A stretch of DNA of 64,000 nt from Cyclobacteriaceae bacterium (GTDB taxonomy: Bacteria > Bacteroidota > Bacteroidia > Cytophagales > Cyclobacteriaceae): the NCBI GenBank assembly GCA_026129485.1, contig JAHCHY010000013.1:62001-126000 (forward strand), written 5' to 3'. A program made the position numbers and the translations under genes. The notes beneath the pieces were generated by a model. That model had not been told where the DNA came from and ran no database searches. It saw nothing but the letters and a program-made list of their open reading frames with translations. Positions 36,530 to 43,805 of this stretch are shown here, piece after piece. Positions within the stretch are counted from its first letter, which is position 1. Each line of letters begins with the position of its first letter.

Positions 36530-38503
36530 ATGTGGAAGAGATTCTTTGTATTTTTTTTGGGAGTGGTAACGCTTCTCTTTTCGGGTTGTAAGGAAGATGA
36601 AAATATTGCCGCCCTTGAGCTGATTGATGTGTTTGCGGGCTCCGGCAGGCTTGATCTTTTGGGCGCAGTAACTTCCGGCATTCCTGCCGATGTAACGCTC
36701 ACCCTCTCGTTTTCCGTACCGGTTAATCCAGCTTCGGCCAGCGCTTCCATACTGCTGACTACAGAAGCTGGAGCGGTTGAGGTAACGTACAGCTTCTTAG
36801 ATCAGAATAAGCTGGTATTGCTACAACCCGTGGGGGTATTATCAGCCGGTACTATTTATAAGCTTACCCTGACCGATCAGCTTCAGGGGGCAAACGGTGC
36901 CAGCTTTGCTACCCGCGAAGTGAGCTTTAAAACTTTACCGGCCAACCTGCAATTAACGGCAGTGCGCATTAACGGTAATCCGGTTACGGCCGCGCGTGTT
37001 ACAGGCGTGCCGGTTACGGCCCTCCAGGTTGAATACGATTTTTCGGTTGCGCTAAACCCGGCCACGGTTAATAATGCTGTGTTCAGGGTATCAGGCCCGA
37101 CTACCGTATCCGTATCTGCCGAATTGCTGAACGAAAACAAAACGGTCAGGCTTACTTCAGTATCAACGCTTCAGTACCTGGGCCGGTATGTGGCATCGGT
37201 TTCAAATGCTTTAAAAGGAGCCGATGACCAGGCGTATGCCGGATTGCAGCGCGAATTCTACACAGCTTTTGATGTTACCCCCAAGTTCCCGATCATTCCC
37301 GATGAAGAGCTTCTTACATTGGTTCAGCAGCAAACCTTTAAATACTTCTGGGACTTTGCTCATCCTGCCAGTGGTATGGCACGCGAGCGAAATACATCCG
37401 GAGATCTGGTAACCAGCGGTGGCTCAGGCTTTGGGTTGATGGCAATAATAGTGGGTATTGAGCGCGGATTTATCTCGCGTGCGCAGGGCATTGAACGATT
37501 AGATAAAATTCTTGATTTCCTCGAAACAGCCGATCGCTTTCATGGCGCATGGTCGCACTGGATAAACGGTAACACCGGAAAAGTGATTGCTTTTAGCGCC
37601 AACGATAACGGGGGCGATCTTGTAGAAACGGCATTCTTAGTGCAGGGACTGATTACATTCAGGCAATACCTCAATGCCGGCAATGCAACCGAAAGCCTGC
37701 TGATTGCAAGAATCAATGCACTATACCAGGCCGTAGAGTGGGATTGGTACCGGCAGAATAACCAGAACGTGCTGTACTGGCATTGGTCGCCCGACAAAGG
37801 CTGGACTATGAACTTACAGATCAGGGGCTGGAACGAAGCGCTGATGGTTTACCTGTTAGCGGCTTCATCGCCTACCCACACCATTCCCAAAATTGTTTAT
37901 GATAATGGCTGGACAAGAAACGGAGGCATGCAGAACGGAAGCAGCTATGAGGGTATTACACTGCCATTGGGTTATGAGTATGGCGGGCCGCTGTTCTTAT
38001 CACAGTACACTTTTCTCGCGTTAGACCCGCGCAACCTGGCCGATGCGTATTGCTCGGATTACTTTAACCAGAACAGGAATCACTCGCTGATCAATTATAA
38101 ATACTGTATTCGCAACCCGCGCGATTATGTAGGTTACAGCAGCGCTAACTGGGGCTTAACGGCAAGCGATAACCACCAGGGCTATAATGCGCATTCGCCC
38201 ACTAACGATTTAGGTGTGATCACGCCAACGGCTGCCTTGTCTGCATTTCCTTATACGCCTGAAGAGTCAATGGAAGCTTTGAAGTTTTTCTATTATACGA
38301 TGGGAGATAAGCTTTGGGGGCAATACGGCTTTTACGATGCGTTTAATATTACCGAAAGCTGGTATGCAAGCTCATACCTGGCAATAGACCAGGGGCCGAT
38401 TATTGTGATGATCGAGAATCATCGCACCGGGTTGTTATGGAATTTATTTATGTCGGCACCGGAGATACAATCGGGGCTGACCAAACTGGGTTTTACTTAT
38501 TGA
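36530..38503 (+). CDS. GH144-like glucanase lipoprotein with Ig-like domains
   Basis: I choose ATG 36530, giving a lipoprotein signal MWKRFFVFFLGVVTLLFSGC; the longer form would run through the hairpin at 36491. The 657-residue protein has two Big_5-type Ig-like modules (about 30-240) and a C-terminal Glycoamylase/GH144-type (alpha/alpha)6 domain from about 255. Motifs include TFKYFWDFAHPASGMARER, FGLMAIIVGIERG, GAWSHWIN, GYNAHSPTNDLGVITPTAAL and DAFNITESWYASSYLAIDQG. GH144 enzymes are endo-beta-1,2-glucanases, so the substrate is inferred to be beta-1,2-glucan. It is probably on the outer surface or facing the periplasm. Confidence 0.88.
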   Translation: MWKRFFVFFLGVVTLLFSGCKEDENIAALELIDVFAGSGRLDLLGAVTSGIPADVTLTLSFSVPVNPASASASILLTTEAGAVEVTYSFLDQNKLVLLQPVGVLSAGTIYKLTLTDQLQGANGASFATREVSFKTLPANLQLTAVRINGNPVTAARVTGVPVTALQVEYDFSVALNPATVNNAVFRVSGPTTVSVSAELLNENKTVRLTSVSTLQYLGRYVASVSNALKGADDQAYAGLQREFYTAFDVTPKFPIIPDEELLTLVQQQTFKYFWDFAHPASGMARERNTSGDLVTSGGSGFGLMAIIVGIERGFISRAQGIERLDKILDFLETADRFHGAWSHWINGNTGKVIAFSANDNGGDLVETAFLVQGLITFRQYLNAGNATESLLIARINALYQAVEWDWYRQNNQNVLYWHWSPDKGWTMNLQIRGWNEALMVYLLAASSPTHTIPKIVYDNGWTRNGGMQNGSSYEGITLPLGYEYGGPLFLSQYTFLALDPRNLADAYCSDYFNQNRNHSLINYKYCIRNPRDYVGYSSANWGLTASDNHQGYNAHSPTNDLGVITPTAALSAFPYTPEESMEALKFFYYTMGDKLWGQYGFYDAFNITESWYASSYLAIDQGPIIVMIENHRTGLLWNLFMSAPEIQSGLTKLGFTY

Positions 38504-38524
38504 TTTTTGGAAACGAATACTATT

Positions 38525-40798
38525 ATGAAATCACTTTATCCGCTTTTATGTGTGGTCGTGCTTGCCTCATGCGGTGGCCCGGCACAAAAACAATACGGCA
38601 TTGACGCCCGTGTGGATTCCGTGTTAAATTTAATGACACTGGAAGAAAAGATCGGGCAGTTGAACTTACCATCGGCAGGACAGTTTACGACAGGCGCAGC
38701 AGAAAATTCAGATATAGCGAAGAAGATTGAGAACGGGCAGGTAGGAGGATTGTTTAACATCAAGCGTGTGGCTGCTATCCGCGAGATGCAGCAGATAGCA
38801 GTTGAAAAAAGCAGGTTAAAAATCCCGTTGATCTTCGGAATGGATGTAATTCACGGTTATGAAAGCGTGTTTCCCATTCCGTTGGGCTTAAGCTGCAGTT
38901 GGGATATGGAGCTGGTGGAACGCAGCGCCCGTATTGCCGCTACGGAAGCCAGTGCCGATGGTATCAACTGGACTTTCTCGCCCATGCTGGATCTGTCGCG
39001 CGACCCGCGCTGGGGCCGCATTTCAGAAGGTAACGGTGAGGATACTTACTTAAGCTCGCAGATCGCGAAAGCAATGGTAAAAGGTTACCAGGGCGATGAT
39101 CTTTCGGCTAATAATACGATCATGTCGTGTGTGAAGCACTTTGCCCTGTATGGCGCGGCCGAAGCAGGCCGTGATTATAATACTACCGACATGAGCCGTC
39201 AAAGAATGTATAACGAGTACTTTCCGCCTTACAAGGCAGCAGTAGATGCCGGGGCCGGTAGCTTTATGGCTTCGTTTAACGAGATAGATGGTATTCCGGC
39301 AACAGCCAACAAATGGCTGCTTACCGATGTATTGCGGAAGGAGTGGGGCTTTAACGGTTTCGTGGTTTCCGATTATACGGGTGTAAGCGAAATGATTGCG
39401 CATGGTATTGGCGATTTGCAAACCGTATCGGCCCGTGCAGTAGATGCCGGCCTCGATATGGATATGGTAAGCGAAGGCTTGCTGAATACGCTAAAGAAAT
39501 CTGTTGAAGAAGGAAAAATTACAGAGAAGCAGATCACAGAGGCCTGCCGCAGGGTACTGAAAGCCAAGTTTCAATTAGGGTTGTTTGATGACCCCTATCG
39601 CTATTGCAATGAAGAACGCGCTAAAGCCGAAGTGTTTACAGCAGCCAACCGGGCAGAAGCGCGTAAAGCCGCTACTGAAAGCTTTGTATTGCTGAAAAAT
39701 GAAGGCAACATTTTGCCATTGAAAAAAGCAGGCACTATTGCCGTAATCGGCCCGCTGGCTAACAATCGTGAAAACATGACGGGCACGTGGAGCGTAGCGG
39801 CCCGCTTTTCAGAATCTGTTTCTGTAATGGAAGGCTTGACCAAAGCGGTTGGCAATTCGGCTAAGCTGGTGTATGCGCGTGGCTCAAACCTGCACGAAGA
39901 TGCAGCTATTGAAGAACGGGCCACCATGTTTGGAAAATCATTGAACCGCGATAAGCGTTCGGCAGAGGAGATGCGCAGTGAAGCCGTGCGTGTTGCGCGT
40001 TCGGCTGATGTAATTGTGGCTGTAATAGGAGAGGGTGCCGAGATGAGCGGTGAAGCCAGCAGCGTAACCAATCTTGAGCTTCCGCAAACGCAACGCGAGC
40101 TGTTGAAAGCATTGTTGCAAACAGGTAAGCCTGTGGTAGTGGTTCTGTTCACCGGCAGACCATTGGTTTTGAAGTGGGAAAATGAGAACCTGCCTGCTAT
40201 GCTTAACGTATGGTTTGGCGGAAGCGAAGCAGGCGATGCCATTGCTGATGTATTGTTTGGAGATGTAAACCCTTCCGGTAAGCTGAGCACTACATTCCCG
40301 CAGAATGTAGGGCAGGTACCGTTGTATTATGCGCATAAAAATACCGGCCGTCCGCTCAGGGGCCCCTGGTTCCAGAAGTTTCAATCCAATTATATCGATG
40401 TTTCAAACGACCCGGTTTACCCGTTTGGCTATGGCTTGAGCTATACTTCGTTTATATATGGCGATGTGAAGCTGGATAAATCATCCATCACGCCTGCAGA
40501 AACACTTACGGTTTCGGTTGATGTAACCAACACCGGTAAATATGACGGGGCAGAAGTGGTGCAGCTTTATGTGCGCGATTGGGTGGGTTCCGTTACCCGG
40601 CCGGTTAAGGAATTGAAAGGATTTAAGAAGGTGATGATTAAGGCAGGTGAAACCAAAACCGTAACATTTCAATTAACCAAAGAAGACCTTTCTTTTTACA
40701 ATTATGATTTGAAATGGGTTGCCGAACCGGGTGAGTTCAGTGTGCTTGTGGGTGGTAATTCAAGCGATGTGAAGGAAGCGAAGTTTACGCTGGAGTAA
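38525..40798 (+). CDS. bglX: Glycoside hydrolase family 3 beta-glucosidase
   Basis: I choose ATG 38525 (MKSLYPLLCVVVLASC, lipoprotein signal) over 38507. The 757-residue protein has the GH3 N-terminal barrel (LMTLEEKIGQLN, GMDVIHGYESVFPIPLGLSC, DPRWGRISEGNGED), the catalytic nucleophile Asp in GFNGFVVSDYTGV, the GH3 C-terminal domain (VIGEGAEMSGEASSVTNLEL) and a fibronectin-like tail (PFGYGLSYTSF). It cleaves terminal glucose from short beta-glucosides. Next to a GH144-like enzyme it would take sophoro-oligosaccharides to glucose. The gap from the glucanase stop is 21 bp, so the two share a transcript. Confidence 0.93.
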   Translation: MKSLYPLLCVVVLASCGGPAQKQYGIDARVDSVLNLMTLEEKIGQLNLPSAGQFTTGAAENSDIAKKIENGQVGGLFNIKRVAAIREMQQIAVEKSRLKIPLIFGMDVIHGYESVFPIPLGLSCSWDMELVERSARIAATEASADGINWTFSPMLDLSRDPRWGRISEGNGEDTYLSSQIAKAMVKGYQGDDLSANNTIMSCVKHFALYGAAEAGRDYNTTDMSRQRMYNEYFPPYKAAVDAGAGSFMASFNEIDGIPATANKWLLTDVLRKEWGFNGFVVSDYTGVSEMIAHGIGDLQTVSARAVDAGLDMDMVSEGLLNTLKKSVEEGKITEKQITEACRRVLKAKFQLGLFDDPYRYCNEERAKAEVFTAANRAEARKAATESFVLLKNEGNILPLKKAGTIAVIGPLANNRENMTGTWSVAARFSESVSVMEGLTKAVGNSAKLVYARGSNLHEDAAIEERATMFGKSLNRDKRSAEEMRSEAVRVARSADVIVAVIGEGAEMSGEASSVTNLELPQTQRELLKALLQTGKPVVVVLFTGRPLVLKWENENLPAMLNVWFGGSEAGDAIADVLFGDVNPSGKLSTTFPQNVGQVPLYYAHKNTGRPLRGPWFQKFQSNYIDVSNDPVYPFGYGLSYTSFIYGDVKLDKSSITPAETLTVSVDVTNTGKYDGAEVVQLYVRDWVGSVTRPVKELKGFKKVMIKAGETKTVTFQLTKEDLSFYNYDLKWVAEPGEFSVLVGGNSSDVKEAKFTLE

Positions 40799-40806
40799 GT
40801 TTTATT

Positions 40807-40907
40807 AACCGCAGAGGCGCAAAGGGAATAAATAAATCTCTGGATACTTTACGACTCAGCGCCTTCGCGGTTTAAATTTTTCACGCAAAGCCGCTAAGTC
40901 GGCAAAG
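40807..40907. repeat. Imperfect palindromic intergenic repeat
   Basis: AACCGCAGAGGCGC (40807-40820) and GCGCCTTCGCGGTT (40859-40872) are near-perfect inverted arms (12 of 14). They are followed by TTCACGCAAAGCCGC and TCGGCAAAG motifs. The composition is unlike neighbouring AT-rich spacers. It lies between the 3' ends of convergent genes, where it could act as a bidirectional transcript end. It looks like a dispersed extragenic palindrome. Confidence 0.55.
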
Positions 40908-40922
40908 AATACATTTGAAGAA

Positions 40923-41870
40923 TTATTTTTTCTTACCCTTCTTACCGCCCTTCTGCTTGCTCATTCCACCATGCACACCACTGGTTGAACGGGGGGGCTT
41001 ATTGGCAGCCTTAAAGCTCTCGGCATGGGTAGTAACCTTGGGCTTATAGGCGTGCTTGATTTGCATAATGCGCGAAATGCCAAATGAAACCGAAAGAAAA
41101 ATTTCCCTTCGCTGGCCATAAATATCCGGTGCACCGGGATTGCCATGCACATCGTCAGGGCCGGCAGGATTTTTTAGCTCATTGATGTAATCCGGCTTGC
41201 GGGTATCGAAAATCCCGAAGTTGGCCCGGCCGTCAAAGTTAATGCTCCAGTCATCATTCAGATCGAAATCACTTCGCAGGCCTACTGATCCGAACAGCTG
41301 GAACGCATTGAACTTACTTTTCGGAACATATACCTGCTTATCCAAGCTGGGCACATATACGCCATCATACACAACTTCATAGCCCGGATCGGTAGAAACA
41401 CTTACTCCGCCCGGGTAGCGTAGCTTGGTCAGGCCGGAAGGTGAATTAATAGTAAAAGTTTCCTGCCCGGCAATCAGCACGCTGGGTGCAACGGCAGCTA
41501 CCAGGCTCATCCTGAAAAACGACATGTCGTTTACATGAAGTTTGAGCGCCACCGGTACGCTCAGGTAGTTCATCTGCACATCGCGAGTGCCAACATCGCC
41601 ACCGGTCGTGTTTCGGATGATAAACTTCTGGCCGATCTGGGTAAAGTTCGGGGTAAGCAGGATTCCGTGGCCTACACGGTCATACCCGTAAGAAAACCCT
41701 ACCGGGGTAGCCCGGATAGTGAATTTACCATAAAAACGAGCATCTTTCTGCAGCCCCTGATCCACGGTAAAAGGAAAGTTAAAGCCTCCGAATATCCCGT
41801 AAGCCTCTACGTCCTGGGCTGAAGCCGGTAAAATCAGTAGGAAGAGCAAGCCCGTAAAAATGGCTTTCAT
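40923..41870 (-). CDS. Exported beta-barrel-like protein with lysine-rich tail
   Basis: A 315-residue protein with a signal peptide (MKAIFTGLLFLLILPASAQ). Alternating hydrophobic/aromatic beta-strand stretches (YGIFGGFNFPF, ARFYGKFTIRATPVGFSYGY, VALKLHVNDMSFFRMSLV) resemble the PorT/outer-membrane beta-barrel type. After the last strand (EIFLSVSFGISRIM) it has an unusual basic tail ending GGMSKQKGGKKGKKK instead of a terminal aromatic residue. The next gene upstream on this strand has a similar fold class. Function is unknown; membrane location is inferred. Confidence 0.65.
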   Translation of the reverse strand: MKAIFTGLLFLLILPASAQDVEAYGIFGGFNFPFTVDQGLQKDARFYGKFTIRATPVGFSYGYDRVGHGILLTPNFTQIGQKFIIRNTTGGDVGTRDVQMNYLSVPVALKLHVNDMSFFRMSLVAAVAPSVLIAGQETFTINSPSGLTKLRYPGGVSVSTDPGYEVVYDGVYVPSLDKQVYVPKSKFNAFQLFGSVGLRSDFDLNDDWSINFDGRANFGIFDTRKPDYINELKNPAGPDDVHGNPGAPDIYGQRREIFLSVSFGISRIMQIKHAYKPKVTTHAESFKAANKPPRSTSGVHGGMSKQKGGKKGKKK

Positions 41871-42032
41871 TCGGGTGTCCAGGTTGGGTTTAAATTCGTC
41901 TTAAAAACGACAAAAAATCCATTTTCTGCTTTGGCAGAATTACAAAACTAAGATAATTGAGGGAATAAACATGCCGGTTTTTGAACCGTTTACCGGATTT
42001 TAGCCTCAAACCAACTGTTTTTCTTAGGTTAA

Positions 42033-42174
42033 TAACTGATGTTACGCAAAATATTGAAAACCATGTCAGCCTGAGCCTGTCGAAGGCTATTTCAGCATGA
42101 GAAATCGGTTTTCGTCCCGATAGAGCGATCGGGACAACCTGACACCTCGTTACTGATTTGCGTAACATCAGTTA
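42033..42174. repeat. Palindromic element with terminal inverted repeats, copy 2
   Basis: A 142-bp element with perfect 18-bp terminal repeats TAACTGATGTTACGCAAA (42033-42050) and its complement (42157-42174). It shares with copy 1 (18468-18596) the internal blocks TGTCAGCCTGAGCCTGTCG and AACCTGACACC. The right inner arm is instead a different palindrome, GTCCCGATAGAGCGATCGGGAC-like (42114-42135, in two halves GTCCCGAT and ATCGGGAC). Its last three bases supply the TAA stop of the adjacent minus-strand gene. Confidence 0.85.
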
Positions 42175-42909
42175 ATAAGAGCCTACTAAGGTTTTAAGGG
42201 CCAGGGCTGTGAAATTGAGCTGCACAATTACCATAGTGGTGTTGGCCCGGTCGGTTTGATAGGTAACAAAACCATTATTGTCCATTTTGACGGAGTTACG
42301 TACCACATACTTAACTTCATCGCCCCACAGGTATAACACCCGCAGTTGGAAGCCCGGATGAGTGGTTTTCTTCGGGTTGGTATAAAAGCCCAGTCCCAAT
42401 CCGTAGTTCAGACCCGTATCTTTTACATTATTGATTACCTCGCGCTGATCGGTATTGAAGATAATATCCGTAACGTCTTTATCGATTTTGGTTTTGGAGT
42501 TGAAGAGCTTCAGGCCCAACAAGCCATCGGCAAACGGAATAACACGCCCCTTATCGTGTTTCGGCTTAAGGCGTGCCATGCCATTCCAGGTAAATACGTT
42601 ATGGGTTGTTTTTAAAGGTGGCGTGCCGGAGTTGCCTTTTTGCTTCTCGTTACCATAGGTAAAAAAGCCAAAGTCTGCACCAAGCAGAACAGGCGAGGGT
42701 TTCTTTTCGCCTAACGGACTCAGCACCAACCCGAAATTCAATCCATACCCCAGGTTGCCAAACGAGTTATTGATCACCTCGCGGAACTCGCGTGAAGGCA
42801 CGGCCACCTGTGCGCCTCCAAAAAAATGAATGGTTGAAAAACGAACCGAATCCTGGCTATTGGCAGCTAAACCTATATGCATCAATATCAGGAATGCTGC
42901 GTATTTCAT
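42172..42909 (-). CDS. Exported outer-membrane beta-barrel-like protein
   Basis: A 245-residue protein with a signal peptide (MKYAAFLILMHIGLAANS). Strands typical of small Bacteroidota barrels include FSTIHFFGGAQVAVPSREF, NLGYGLNFGLVLSPLG, GADFGFFTYG, GLNYGLGLGFYTNP and FQLRVLYLWGDEVKYVV. It ends VQLNFTALALKTLVGSY. The stop codon falls in the terminal repeat of the palindromic element, so insertion may have replaced the original 3' end. It starts 2 bp after the yebC-type gene, so the two are probably co-transcribed. Confidence 0.7.
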   Translation of the reverse strand: MKYAAFLILMHIGLAANSQDSVRFSTIHFFGGAQVAVPSREFREVINNSFGNLGYGLNFGLVLSPLGEKKPSPVLLGADFGFFTYGNEKQKGNSGTPPLKTTHNVFTWNGMARLKPKHDKGRVIPFADGLLGLKLFNSKTKIDKDVTDIIFNTDQREVINNVKDTGLNYGLGLGFYTNPKKTTHPGFQLRVLYLWGDEVKYVVRNSVKMDNNGFVTYQTDRANTTMVIVQLNFTALALKTLVGSY

Positions 42910-42911
42910 TG

Positions 42912-43619
42912 TCAGGCTAAGTTATGATATACGTTTTGCACATCATCATCAGCTTCCAGCGCGCTTACGCACTCCATTACTTCATCCTGTTCGGCTTCGC
43001 TTAGCTCTTTGGTGGTAGTGGGAATGTATTGCAGCTCCGAGCTTTTTGGTTCCCACCCTTTCGATTCGAGAAATTTCTGCATCTGCCCGAAGTCTGCAAA
43101 CTTGGTATAGACTACAATCTCTTCTTCATCGCGCTGAATGTCTTCCGCACCTGCATCTATTAGATCCAGCTCAACTTCATCAAGATTGAGCCTGGCCGGA
43201 TCGAATTTGAAAACACCCCTGTGCTCGAACATAAACATGACCGAACCGGAGTTACCCATGTTGCCACCGTTCTTTGAAAAGTGTAGCCGTACATTCGCTA
43301 CCGTGCGTGTAGGGTTATCGGTAGCGCATTCTACAATTACCGGTACACCGTGCGGGGCATAACCCTCGTAAACAGTTTCCTGGAAGTCCTTCTCTTCTTT
43401 GCTGGATGCCCGTTTGATGGCCGCTTCAACGCGATCCTTCGGCATATTTACACCTTTCGCGTTCTGTATGGCCATGCGCAGGCGTGGATTGTTGTCGGGG
43501 TTAGGCCCGGCCTGCTTTACGGCAATGGCTATATCCTTACCGATTCTTGTAAACGCTTTGGCCATCTTGTCAAAGCGGGCGAACATCTTGTGCTTTCTCT
43601 TTTCAAAAATACGACCCAT
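42912..43619 (-). CDS. YebC/PmpR-TACO1 family protein
   Basis: I choose the start at 43619 (MGRIFEKRKHKMFARFDKMA); the longer frame adds 32 non-family residues. The 235-residue protein shows the family blocks KAFTRIGKDIAIAVKQAGPNPDNN, AIQNAKGVNMPKDRVEAAIKRA, YEGYAPHGVPVIVECATDNPTRT and NGGNMGNSGSVMFMFEHRG, with a C-terminal acidic segment. The family includes DNA-binding regulators and ribosome-associated factors that relieve stalling at polyproline. Which role applies here is not evident. Confidence 0.93.
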   Translation of the reverse strand: MGRIFEKRKHKMFARFDKMAKAFTRIGKDIAIAVKQAGPNPDNNPRLRMAIQNAKGVNMPKDRVEAAIKRASSKEEKDFQETVYEGYAPHGVPVIVECATDNPTRTVANVRLHFSKNGGNMGNSGSVMFMFEHRGVFKFDPARLNLDEVELDLIDAGAEDIQRDEEEIVVYTKFADFGQMQKFLESKGWEPKSSELQYIPTTTKELSEAEQDEVMECVSALEADDDVQNVYHNLA

Positions 43620-43805
43620 GTCAAGGAAAATTTGGGTTGTAAAAATAGAAAATTGAAGCAAGGATGCCACGTTTAAACTGCCCGCCTGCGGACAATTTTG
43701 TACGATCAAGGACATGGCGAGTAGTCATACCCCTTATTTGCGTTACAAAAACTGCATTTTCTAATGGCATACCGATTGTAACGGTGGCTGTTCAAACCTA
43801 CAACC

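Noticed and set aside
43620-43715. Extended start for the YebC-type gene
   Set aside because: The extra 32 residues do not match the family, and the ATG at 43619 gives a canonical N-terminal segment.
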